From Bacteroidales bacterium UBA1182 (GTDB lineage: Bacteria > Bacteroidota > Bacteroidia > Bacteroidales > Bacteroidaceae), in contig DBYQ01000004.1 in the NCBI GenBank assembly GCA_002310015.1, positions 37,849 through 56,874 on the forward strand: DNA of 19,026 nucleotides, in the 5' to 3' direction. Below the pieces are notes generated by a model. The model saw only the letters and a list, made by a program, of their open reading frames with translations, searched no databases and had not been told where the DNA came from. Each line of letters opens with the position of its first letter. The first letter of the stretch is position 1. Position numbers and translations under genes: made by a program. Positions 1-6,168 of the stretch are shown in pieces.

Positions 1-24
1 CTAAACCAACTGAGCTAAAGGATC
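1..24 (-). tRNA. tRNA gene, 5' end only (runs off the window)
   Basis: Read on the minus strand from position 24, the sequence is GATCCTT (acceptor arm), TA at positions 8-9, then GCTC-AGTTGGT, the classic D-arm of a tRNA. The rest of the gene, including the anticodon, lies to the left of the window, so the amino acid cannot be named. A Bacteroidetes-type promoter lies 30 nt upstream in the right orientation, which supports a real gene rather than a chance match. Confidence 0.72.
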
Positions 25-54
25 AAATCCTGCTCTCCTAGACTGAAAGCATGG

Positions 55-84
55 CAAAGGTACACCATTTTCCTGAATCTGCAA
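55..84 (-). promoter_or_regulatory. Promoter of the left-edge tRNA
   Basis: On the minus strand, 62 to 55 reads TACCTTTG, a perfect match to the Bacteroidetes -7 consensus TAnnTTTG. A TTG lies at 84-82, 19 bp upstream, in the -33 position. Initiation would fall a few bases after 55, leaving a leader of roughly 20-25 nt before the tRNA 5' end. Assignment rests on motif and spacing only. Confidence 0.6.
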
Positions 85-276
85 TATCGGTCTGATGCTC
101 TTTTTGGAATCTCCATATGGCAAATGAGGTTAAAAATGTATAATTGTGGTAATTATATGTAATGCGCGTAAGGCAGGTGTTACAATGAGGGCTGGAAATG
201 TGTAATTTCGCGGCCGAAAACGAAAAGTGTTAAATTAACAATGTCGGCAAACGGTCGGCGTAAATGATGTAACTTT

Positions 277-1953
277 ATGAATCTTAGAGGTTTCCAACCT
301 AAACTGTTCTCTACTCTTAAGAACGGTTATGACAAACAAACTCTTGTTCAGGACCTGCTTGCAGGTGTAATTGTAGGTATAGTGGCTCTGCCGCTTGCCA
401 TCGCGTTCGGTATCGCATCAGGAGCAACTCCTGAGGCCGGTATTCTCACTGCCATTGTAGCAGGTTTCATCATCTCGTTCTTTGGTGGAAGCAAGGTCCA
501 GATAGGCGGTCCTACCGGAGCGTTCATTGTTATTGTGTATGGAATAATACAGGAATATGGTATGAGCGGGCTCTGCATAGCTACGTTCATGGCGGGTGCG
601 TTCCTTATTCTGATGGGGGTCCTGCATTTGGGAACCATCATCAAGTATATTCCTTATCCCATTGTGGTAGGTTTTACAAGCGGTATTGCCCTGACAATAT
701 TCGCAACTCAGATAAAGGATCTGTTCGGACTCCAGATAGAGAGTGTTCCGGCAGGTTTCATTGATAAGTGGGCTGTCTATTTCCAGCATTTTGACACCGT
801 GAGCTGGTGGTCACTGCTGATAGGTGTGGGCAGCATACTGATTATCGTTTTTACTCCCAAGATCAGTCGTAAACTTCCTGGTTCTCTGGCGGCAATCATT
901 ATTATGACAATTGTCTGCCTTATACTGCGCGGTGTAGGCGTAGAGGGTGTTGAGACCATCGGTGACCGTTTCTCAATATCAACTGAACTGCCGCAGGCAG
1001 AGGTACCCAGAATCAATTGGGACAGCATTGTCCGCCTGGCACAACCGGCTATGGTAATTGCAATGCTGGGTGCTATTGAATCACTGCTGTCAGCTGCTGT
1101 GGCCGATGGTGTGATAGGTGACCGTCATGACAGTAATCAGGAACTTGTGGCACAGGGTATTGCCAATATGGTATCACCTCTGATAGGTGGCATACCTGCC
1201 ACAGGCGCAATAGCACGAACCATGACCAACATCAACAACGGCGGGCGCACTCCGGTAGCCGGCATTGCGCACGCCATTGTATTGGCTCTCATCTACCTGT
1301 TCCTGATGCCGCTTGTCAAGTTTATTCCTATGGCTTGCCTGGCTGGTATTCTGGTTGTGGTATCATATAACATGAGCGAATGGCGCAGTTTCAAGGCCAT
1401 ACTCAAGAACCCCAAGTCAGATATCATAGTACTTCTGGTTACATTCTTCCTTACGGTGATATTTGACCTTACCGTAGCAATTGAGGTGGGTGTGCTGATA
1501 GCCTGCCTGCTCTGCATGAAACGTATGGCTGAGACCACCAATGTGTCAGTATTGAGCGATGAGATTGATCCCAGTGCCGATACCGATGTACAGGGAAATC
1601 TGGAACATCTTACTATTCCTGAGGGTGTTAAGGTGTATGAGATAAACGGTCCTTACTTCTTTGGTATAGGAAACAAGTTTGAGGAGATGATGGGCGATAT
1701 GGGTGGACGTGCCAAGGTGCGCATAATCCGTATGCGTAAGGTTCCGTTCATTGATTCAACCGGTGTTCACAACCTGCAGAACATGTGCCGCATGTGCTCT
1801 CAGATGGGTGTCAAGGTGGTGCTTTCAGGTGTCAATCCAAATGTCATGAAAGTTATTGAGAATGCAGGAATGGATGATGTCGTGGGTAAGGAGAACATCT
1901 GCAGTCACATCAATCTGGCACTTAAGCGGGCTCAAGAGATAATTGAGAATTGA
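277..1953 (+). CDS. SulP-family inorganic anion transporter with C-terminal STAS domain
   Basis: A 558-residue inner-membrane transporter of the SulP (SLC26-like) family. Residues about 25-415 are strongly hydrophobic with the family's repeated membrane spans. The N-terminal region (DLLAGVIVGIVALPLAIAFG, then GGSKVQIGGPTGAF near residue 70) is typical of SulP proteins. Residues about 445-550 form a cytoplasmic STAS domain with the conserved DSTG at 493-496. Length is normal for the family. Substrate cannot be read from sequence: members carry sulfate, bicarbonate or other anions. The ATG at 277 gives the expected N-terminus. I see no convincing promoter in 85-276, only partial -7 matches (for example at 203-210). 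The gene stands alone: tRNA divergent on the left, terminator on the right. The last codons (IIEN-stop) lie inside a 7-bp tandem repeat, so the extreme C-terminus is repeat-encoded. Confidence 0.93.
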   Translation: MNLRGFQPKLFSTLKNGYDKQTLVQDLLAGVIVGIVALPLAIAFGIASGATPEAGILTAIVAGFIISFFGGSKVQIGGPTGAFIVIVYGIIQEYGMSGLCIATFMAGAFLILMGVLHLGTIIKYIPYPIVVGFTSGIALTIFATQIKDLFGLQIESVPAGFIDKWAVYFQHFDTVSWWSLLIGVGSILIIVFTPKISRKLPGSLAAIIIMTIVCLILRGVGVEGVETIGDRFSISTELPQAEVPRINWDSIVRLAQPAMVIAMLGAIESLLSAAVADGVIGDRHDSNQELVAQGIANMVSPLIGGIPATGAIARTMTNINNGGRTPVAGIAHAIVLALIYLFLMPLVKFIPMACLAGILVVVSYNMSEWRSFKAILKNPKSDIIVLLVTFFLTVIFDLTVAIEVGVLIACLLCMKRMAETTNVSVLSDEIDPSADTDVQGNLEHLTIPEGVKVYEINGPYFFGIGNKFEEMMGDMGGRAKVRIIRMRKVPFIDSTGVHNLQNMCRMCSQMGVKVVLSGVNPNVMKVIENAGMDDVVGKENICSHINLALKRAQEIIEN

Positions 1954-1972
1954 GAATTGAGAATTGAGAATT
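1941..1972 (+). repeat. 32-bp heptamer tandem repeat, left arm (AATTGAG x4 + AATT)
   Basis: Four exact copies of AATTGAG followed by AATT. It starts inside the last codons of the SulP gene, contains its stop codon, and ends exactly where the terminator stem begins. Its reverse complement recurs at 2042-2073 with one mismatch in 32 bases, so the pair forms a long inverted repeat around the terminator. A related 32-bp array lies at 7706-7737. Confidence 0.9.
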
Positions 1973-2009
1973 AAAAAAGGCTTGCGATTTTTTTCGCAAG
2001 CCTTTTTTT
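1973..2009 (+). terminator. Intrinsic terminator after the SulP gene
   Basis: Stem AAAAAAGGCTTGCGA (1973-1987), loop of six T (1988-1993), and the fully complementary arm 1994-2008 ending in a T run to 2009. With A-tract and T-tract on either side, the hairpin could terminate transcription in both directions. It separates the transporter from the dcw operon. Confidence 0.92.
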
Positions 2010-2041
2010 ATGTCGCGGGCATCACGCAGGTTTTTGGTATT

Positions 2042-2073
2042 AATTCTCAATTCTCAATTCTCAACTCTCAATT
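2042..2073 (-). repeat. 32-bp heptamer tandem repeat, right arm (AATTCTC-type units)
   Basis: AATTCTC x3, AACTCTC, then AATT. This is the reverse complement of 1941-1972 with a single difference in the fourth unit. The arms are 69 bp apart and enclose the terminator, so one strand could fold into an extended cruciform-like structure. Confidence 0.88.
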
Positions 2074-2083
2074 TTATCAACAG

Positions 2084-2111
2084 CTTACCCTTCACCCTTA
2101 AACCTTAACTT
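2084..2111 (+). repeat. Degenerate 7-bp periodic C-rich repeat
   Basis: Reads CTTACCC, TTCACCC, TTAAACC, TTAACTT: four 7-base units of loosely shared composition directly after the AATTCTC array. The unit sequence differs from the neighbouring array but the period is the same. Function unknown. Confidence 0.45.
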
Positions 2112-2188
2112 CAGCACCTTCCTGTCAACTATTTGATATTGTGTTCTCTGAGTTATCAACAGCCAGTTAAAAACTTTTTTAAATAAAA

Positions 2189-2213
2189 GTGGGTTAAAGT
2201 GGGGTGAAGTGGG
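2189..2213 (+). promoter_or_regulatory. MraZ operator: three GTGGG boxes with 10-bp period
   Basis: GTGGG occurs at 2189-2193, 2199-2203 and 2209-2213, each separated by exactly 5 nt, so the boxes lie on one face of the helix. In E. coli the MraZ protein binds TGGG-type direct repeats with 5-nt spacers upstream of its own gene and represses dcw transcription; the match here is complete. The boxes cover the place where a -33 element would be for the -7 box at 2225, so binding should block RNA polymerase. Autorepression by MraZ is inferred. Confidence 0.82.
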
Positions 2214-2224
2214 TGAAAATGTTT

Positions 2225-2232
2225 TAACTTTG
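2225..2232 (+). promoter_or_regulatory. dcw operon promoter, -7 box
   Basis: TAACTTTG is a perfect Bacteroidetes -7 element (TAnnTTTG). Transcription would start around 2237-2241, giving a leader of roughly 20 nt before the mraZ ATG at 2260. No TTTG or TTG is present 19 bp upstream, where the GTGGG boxes sit instead. This is the only strong promoter I see ahead of the dcw genes. Confidence 0.72.
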
Positions 2233-2259
2233 AATCCGAATATCGATTATAGGCAAATA

Positions 2260-2715
2260 ATGAGCTTCATAGGTCAGTTCCCAGTGCGTCTGGACGCTAA
2301 GAACAGAGCGTTCATGCCGGCCGGATTCCGCCGCATACTGCAGCAGGCCGGTACTCAGACCTTAGTGGTCCGCAAGGATTACTTTGAGAACTGCCTTGTG
2401 GTTTATCCTGCACAGCAGTGGCAGGAGGAGATAGCCGGGGTGCGCGCCAAACTGAACCGTTTTGACGGTAATCAGCAGATGGTATATCGCAAACTGGTAT
2501 CAGAGGCTCAGGAGGTGCAGTTGGACAGCAATGGCCGTATGCTGCTGCCGCAATCGTTGCTTGACAAGGTAGGTATAAAGCAGGATGCCCTGTTTGTGGG
2601 CATGGAGCAGACCATTGAGATATGGGCTCCGGATATTGCAGCCTCGGGCGGTCAGCAGCCGTTCATGTCAGACAGTGAATTTGCCGATAGTCTGAAAAAA
2701 TTCATGACTGAGTGA
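2260..2715 (+). CDS. mraZ: Transcriptional regulator MraZ
   Basis: A 151-residue DNA-binding protein that in other bacteria binds the dcw promoter and represses the operon. It has the two tandem SpoVT/AbrB-like half-domains of the family: the first with DAKNR at residues 12-16 followed by the FMPAGFRR stretch, the second with LDSNGR at 88-93 followed by MLLPQSLL. I start it at the ATG at 2260, because the frame's upstream extension to GTG 2209 would run through the operator and the -7 box, and because MSFIGQFPVRLDAKNR matches the usual N-terminus. It is the first gene of the operon, 25 nt before rsmH. Confidence 0.95.
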   Translation: MSFIGQFPVRLDAKNRAFMPAGFRRILQQAGTQTLVVRKDYFENCLVVYPAQQWQEEIAGVRAKLNRFDGNQQMVYRKLVSEAQEVQLDSNGRMLLPQSLLDKVGIKQDALFVGMEQTIEIWAPDIAASGGQQPFMSDSEFADSLKKFMTE

Positions 2716-2740
2716 TACGCACAATATACATAACAGGTAA

Positions 2741-3649
2741 GTGGACACAATCGGGACATATCATGTGCCGGTCCTTCTTAAACAAAGCGTAGAAGGGCTT
2801 GTGGTGGACCCTGAAGGGGTCTATGTGGATGCCACCTTCGGTGGTGGTGGCCACTCACGTGAGATAGTGTCTCTACTCGGTAACAAAGGTCATCTCTATG
2901 GTTTTGATCAGGATGCCGATGCCATGAACAACATAATCAATGATGACCGCTTTACATTCGTTTATTCCAATTTCCGCTATATGGGCAATTTCATGCGCTG
3001 GTACGGGCATGAAAAGGTGAATGGCATACTGGCTGATCTGGGCGTATCATGGCATCATTTTGATGACAGCACACGCGGATTCTCATTCCGGTTTGAAGGG
3101 CCAATCGATATGCGCATGAACCAGAAGGAGGGGATGAAGGCATCGGATGTGCTGAATGACTATCCTGAGGAGAAACTGGCTCAGCTGTTCTGGTTGTATG
3201 GTGAGTTGCAGAACGGACGTCAGATAGCACAGGCAATAGGCAGAGCCCGCAAGAACAGCCGCTTGGAGACAGTGACCCAGCTGCTGGATACCGTGCGTCC
3301 CGTAATAGGCCGTGAACGTGAGAAAAAGGATACTGCAAAACTGTTCCAGGCACTGCGTATGGAGGTGAACCATGAGGTTGATGCCTTGCGTGAGATGTTG
3401 ACAGGTGCAGTAGAGTTGCTTGACAAGGGTGGCCGTTTAGTGGTTATAACATACCATTCCATTGAGGACCGCATGGTCAAGAACCTGATGAAGAGCGGAA
3501 ACATAGAGGGTGATATAAAGACTGATTTCTACGGGAATCGTGAAGTTCCCTTCAAGGCTATCGGGAAGCCTGTTGTTCCTGATGCCGCAGAGCAGGCCGC
3601 CAATCCTCGCTCCCGCAGTGCTAAATTGAGAATTGCCGAGAAGATATGA
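2741..3649 (+). CDS. rsmH: 16S rRNA (cytosine(1402)-N(4))-methyltransferase RsmH (MraW)
   Basis: A 302-residue SAM-dependent methyltransferase that modifies C1402 of 16S rRNA, in the cytoplasm. YHVPVLLKQSV at residues 7-17 is the conserved family start. The SAM-binding glycine loop DATFGGGGHS is at 30-39, followed by GFDQDADA. Near the C-terminus VVITYHSIEDRMVK is the family signature and NPRSRSAKLR ends the protein. It begins with GTG at 2741 after an AGGTAA stretch; no ATG fits better. Length is normal. Its TGA ends one base before the ftsL ATG. Confidence 0.97.
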   Translation: MDTIGTYHVPVLLKQSVEGLVVDPEGVYVDATFGGGGHSREIVSLLGNKGHLYGFDQDADAMNNIINDDRFTFVYSNFRYMGNFMRWYGHEKVNGILADLGVSWHHFDDSTRGFSFRFEGPIDMRMNQKEGMKASDVLNDYPEEKLAQLFWLYGELQNGRQIAQAIGRARKNSRLETVTQLLDTVRPVIGREREKKDTAKLFQALRMEVNHEVDALREMLTGAVELLDKGGRLVVITYHSIEDRMVKNLMKSGNIEGDIKTDFYGNREVPFKAIGKPVVPDAAEQAANPRSRSAKLRIAEKI

Positions 3650-3650
3650 T

Positions 3651-3974
3651 ATGGAGGACAATAACGCTGATAAGACCGTAAAGAGGAAAGGATTGATGCA
3701 GTCCGTGCCTGATTTCATCCATCGCAACATCTGGTTGCTGCTGGAGGTGCTGGTTTGCATCATCTTTTACATCGGAAACCGCTATGCATATCAGCGTGAC
3801 CAGGCATACGCTGAGAGGTTGAGGCGTGAACTGGTGGATATGGAGTATCAGACATTGAACACCACGAGTGATGTGTCTGCCAAGAGCAAGCCGTCATATG
3901 TAGAAAAGGCAGCAGCCCGGAACGGCTCCGGGTTACAGCCTATAACAGAACCGCCGTACCGTCTGCCCAAATGA
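3651..3974 (+). CDS. ftsL: FtsL-like divisome protein (FtsL_2 type)
   Basis: A 107-residue bitopic membrane protein: a short basic cytoplasmic part (1-25), one transmembrane helix at about 27-46 (IWLLLEVLVCIIFYIGNRYA), then a charged helical segment (about 48-70) likely to form the short coiled coil of FtsL, and a polar tail. Sequence similarity to E. coli FtsL is minimal. The call rests on topology, size, position between rsmH and ftsI, and resemblance to the Bacteroidetes FtsL-like family. FtsL joins FtsQ/FtsB to activate FtsW-FtsI. I use the ATG at 3651, one base after the rsmH stop; an in-frame TTG at 3633 would overlap rsmH. The stop overlaps the ftsI start (ATGA). Confidence 0.82.
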   Translation: MEDNNADKTVKRKGLMQSVPDFIHRNIWLLLEVLVCIIFYIGNRYAYQRDQAYAERLRRELVDMEYQTLNTTSDVSAKSKPSYVEKAAARNGSGLQPITEPPYRLPK

Positions 3975-6163
3975 GAGAGATGAAAGATAAGGATGCTTCA
4001 CGTACGCAGGAAAAGAAGAGGGTATCACGCAAATACCTCTCACTGTTCCTGCTCATGATGGTATGGGGCATATTCATCATCGTGAAGATGGCTTTTGTCA
4101 TGTTTGGCGAGAGGCAGTACTGGAACGATGTTTCAAAGAGCATGACTCCCGTGAACAGGGTGATTGAACCGCGTCGTGGCAATATCCTGAGTGATGAGGG
4201 TCTTCTGCTGGCAAGCAGCATGAAACAGTACCGTGTGTTCCTGGATTTCAAGACTGCCGAGAAAACAACTGAACGTGCCAAGAAGGATCAGGAGCGGAAG
4301 GATACATTATATTCAAGGCATTTGGCGGAGTTTGCTCACCAGATGCATGAGATATTCCCGCAGTATTCGGTGCAGGAGTTTGCCAGCCATTATGAGAAGG
4401 GACATGCTGCCAAATCCCATTCATGGATGCTTTTGCCTAATGGTTCACGCAACTCTTATCCCATATCATACAATCAGTACAAGTCTTTGGCTAAGACAGT
4501 ATGGCTCAAGCCTAAGTATGAGGGGTGGTTTTTCAGTGCAGAATCCAAGATTTCGCGTCAGAAACCGTTTGGAGCACTTGCAGCCCGCACCATAGGCAGT
4601 ATGTTTGAGGCCAAGGATTCAGCCAGAAACGGCCTGGAACTCTCGTTTGATTCACTGCTGCGCGGAGTTCCCGGGCGTGGACATCAGGAGAAGGTACAGA
4701 ACGTAACCCGTATGATTGCCGATATTCCCCAGATTGACGGCTGTGACGTACACACTACGATTAATGTGGATATGCAGGATATTGCTGAAGTGGCTCTTAA
4801 GAATGTGATGAACAGTCACAGCACGGCCGTATCAGGGATTGTGGTGCTGATGGAGGTTGCCACAGGTGACATCAAGGCTATTGCAAGTCTCACCAAGACG
4901 GGACCGGGTGAGTTCAGTGAAATTCAGAACAATGCGGTGAAGGAGATATTTGAGCCGGGTTCTACATTCAAAACGGTATCTATGATGGTGGCTCTTGATG
5001 ACGGTAAGATTTCACTTACAGACAGCGTATATTGTGAGAAGGGCGTGTATTATGGATACGGGGGTGCCAGAATGACCGATTCGCACTCATATGAATGGCT
5101 GGATGTTCCGCATATCATTGCCTATTCCAGCAATATAGGTACGTCAAAACTGATACATGCGGCTTACAAAGATCATCCTGAGGAATTTGTGGATGGTATC
5201 TACAAAACCGGTATCAACACCCATTTCGGAATGCAGCTTACAGGTACGGCCGCTCCCGTGATAAGACGGGACGGTTACTGGGATGCAACCCGACTTCCAT
5301 GGATGTCAACCGGATACAACACCCAGTTGCCGGTAATCAATACGCTGGCGTTCTATAACGGAATTGCCAATAACGGCTGTATGGTTGCTCCCAGACTGGT
5401 CACTAAGGTTACGCGTGAGGGAGAGGTGGTGCAGGAGTTTCCGGTTGAGGTGGTGCGCCGTCATATGTGTAAGGATGAGACCATTGTCAAACTCAAATCC
5501 ATGCTTGAACTGGTTGTGACGGAGGGAACCGGCAAGAGCGCAGCCTCAAAATACTTTACGGCTGCGGGCAAGACAGGCACAGCACAGACATCGCAGGGAT
5601 CGGCCGGTTACAAGAACGGTGTACGCGGTTATATGGTTTCATTTTGCGGTTTCTTTCCGGCAGACAATCCGCAATATTCATGTATAGTGTCGGTTCGTAA
5701 CGAAGGCGGAAGTGCAGGTGGCGGAACATGGGCAGCTCCGGCGTTTCATGAGATATCGGAAAAGATTATGGCAAGCCGTAACATCAGAGATGTGAAGGAG
5801 GCTTTTGATTCAACCCTCCAGTTTATTCCTAAGGTTCTGCCTGGTGATCTGGCTAAAGCATCCATCGTACTGCAGGGCATCGGGAAGAAAAACTTGATGA
5901 GCCGTGTGGACAGGCATGTGGCTGATACTGTTTGGGGCATAGTCAGTTCTGATTCGGGCAGGTATGCGATGAAACATATAGAGTATGCCGAGGGGCTGAT
6001 TCCTGATGTACGCGGCATGGGAGCATCGGATGCCCTGTATCTTTTGGAGAAGATGGGGCTGAGGGTTAACATAAGCGGGGTAGGCAAGGTCAAGAGCCAG
6101 AGCTTACAGAAGAATACCCGTTACCGCAGGGGTGACAGAATACAGTTGACATTATCAATGTGA
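3971..6163 (+). CDS. ftsI: Septal penicillin-binding protein FtsI (PBP3-type transpeptidase) with C-terminal PASTA domain
   Basis: A 730-residue class B penicillin-binding protein that cross-links septal peptidoglycan in the periplasm. It has a cytoplasmic basic N-terminus, one membrane helix (about 22-45), a dimerisation/pedestal domain with the RVIEPRRGNILSDEG motif near 57-71, and a transpeptidase domain with catalytic Ser331 in STFK (331-334), SSN at 386-388 and KTGT from 534. A PASTA-like segment (about 674-730, beginning with IPDVRG) ends the protein, as is common in Bacteroidetes FtsI but not in E. coli. All catalytic motifs are intact. The start overlaps the ftsL stop by 4 nt; a second ATG at 3980 is an alternative start. 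The stop overlaps a GTG for murE. Confidence 0.96.
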   Translation: MREMKDKDASRTQEKKRVSRKYLSLFLLMMVWGIFIIVKMAFVMFGERQYWNDVSKSMTPVNRVIEPRRGNILSDEGLLLASSMKQYRVFLDFKTAEKTTERAKKDQERKDTLYSRHLAEFAHQMHEIFPQYSVQEFASHYEKGHAAKSHSWMLLPNGSRNSYPISYNQYKSLAKTVWLKPKYEGWFFSAESKISRQKPFGALAARTIGSMFEAKDSARNGLELSFDSLLRGVPGRGHQEKVQNVTRMIADIPQIDGCDVHTTINVDMQDIAEVALKNVMNSHSTAVSGIVVLMEVATGDIKAIASLTKTGPGEFSEIQNNAVKEIFEPGSTFKTVSMMVALDDGKISLTDSVYCEKGVYYGYGGARMTDSHSYEWLDVPHIIAYSSNIGTSKLIHAAYKDHPEEFVDGIYKTGINTHFGMQLTGTAAPVIRRDGYWDATRLPWMSTGYNTQLPVINTLAFYNGIANNGCMVAPRLVTKVTREGEVVQEFPVEVVRRHMCKDETIVKLKSMLELVVTEGTGKSAASKYFTAAGKTGTAQTSQGSAGYKNGVRGYMVSFCGFFPADNPQYSCIVSVRNEGGSAGGGTWAAPAFHEISEKIMASRNIRDVKEAFDSTLQFIPKVLPGDLAKASIVLQGIGKKNLMSRVDRHVADTVWGIVSSDSGRYAMKHIEYAEGLIPDVRGMGASDALYLLEKMGLRVNISGVGKVKSQSLQKNTRYRRGDRIQLTLSM

Positions 6164-6168
6164 TATAT

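Larger units (their letters stand above)
1954..2259. other. Intergenic control region between the SulP gene and mraZ
   Basis: This 306-bp gap holds, in order: the rest of the left heptamer array, the intrinsic terminator, an unremarkable 30 bp, the right heptamer array, the C-rich 7-bp repeat, and two identical TTATCAACAGC copies (2074-2084 and 2153-2163). It continues with an A/T-rich stretch (2165-2188), the triple GTGGG operator and the -7 promoter box of mraZ. The upstream extension of the mraZ frame to a GTG at 2209 lies inside the operator and upstream of the promoter, so it is not coding. Confidence 0.75.

Noticed and set aside
203..210. TAATTTCG as a promoter for the SulP gene
   Set aside because: One mismatch to TAnnTTTG in a key position and no TTG about 19 bp upstream.
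270..277. TAACTTTA as a -7 box for the SulP gene
   Set aside because: It ends on the start codon itself, leaving no room for a transcript start before the ATG.
1941..2111. CRISPR array
   Set aside because: The repeats are 7-bp tandem units without spacers, and no cas genes are present.
2209..2259. N-terminal extension of mraZ from GTG 2209 (17 extra residues)
   Set aside because: It covers the third GTGGG box and the -7 promoter element, and MraZ homologues start at the MSFIGQF position (2260).
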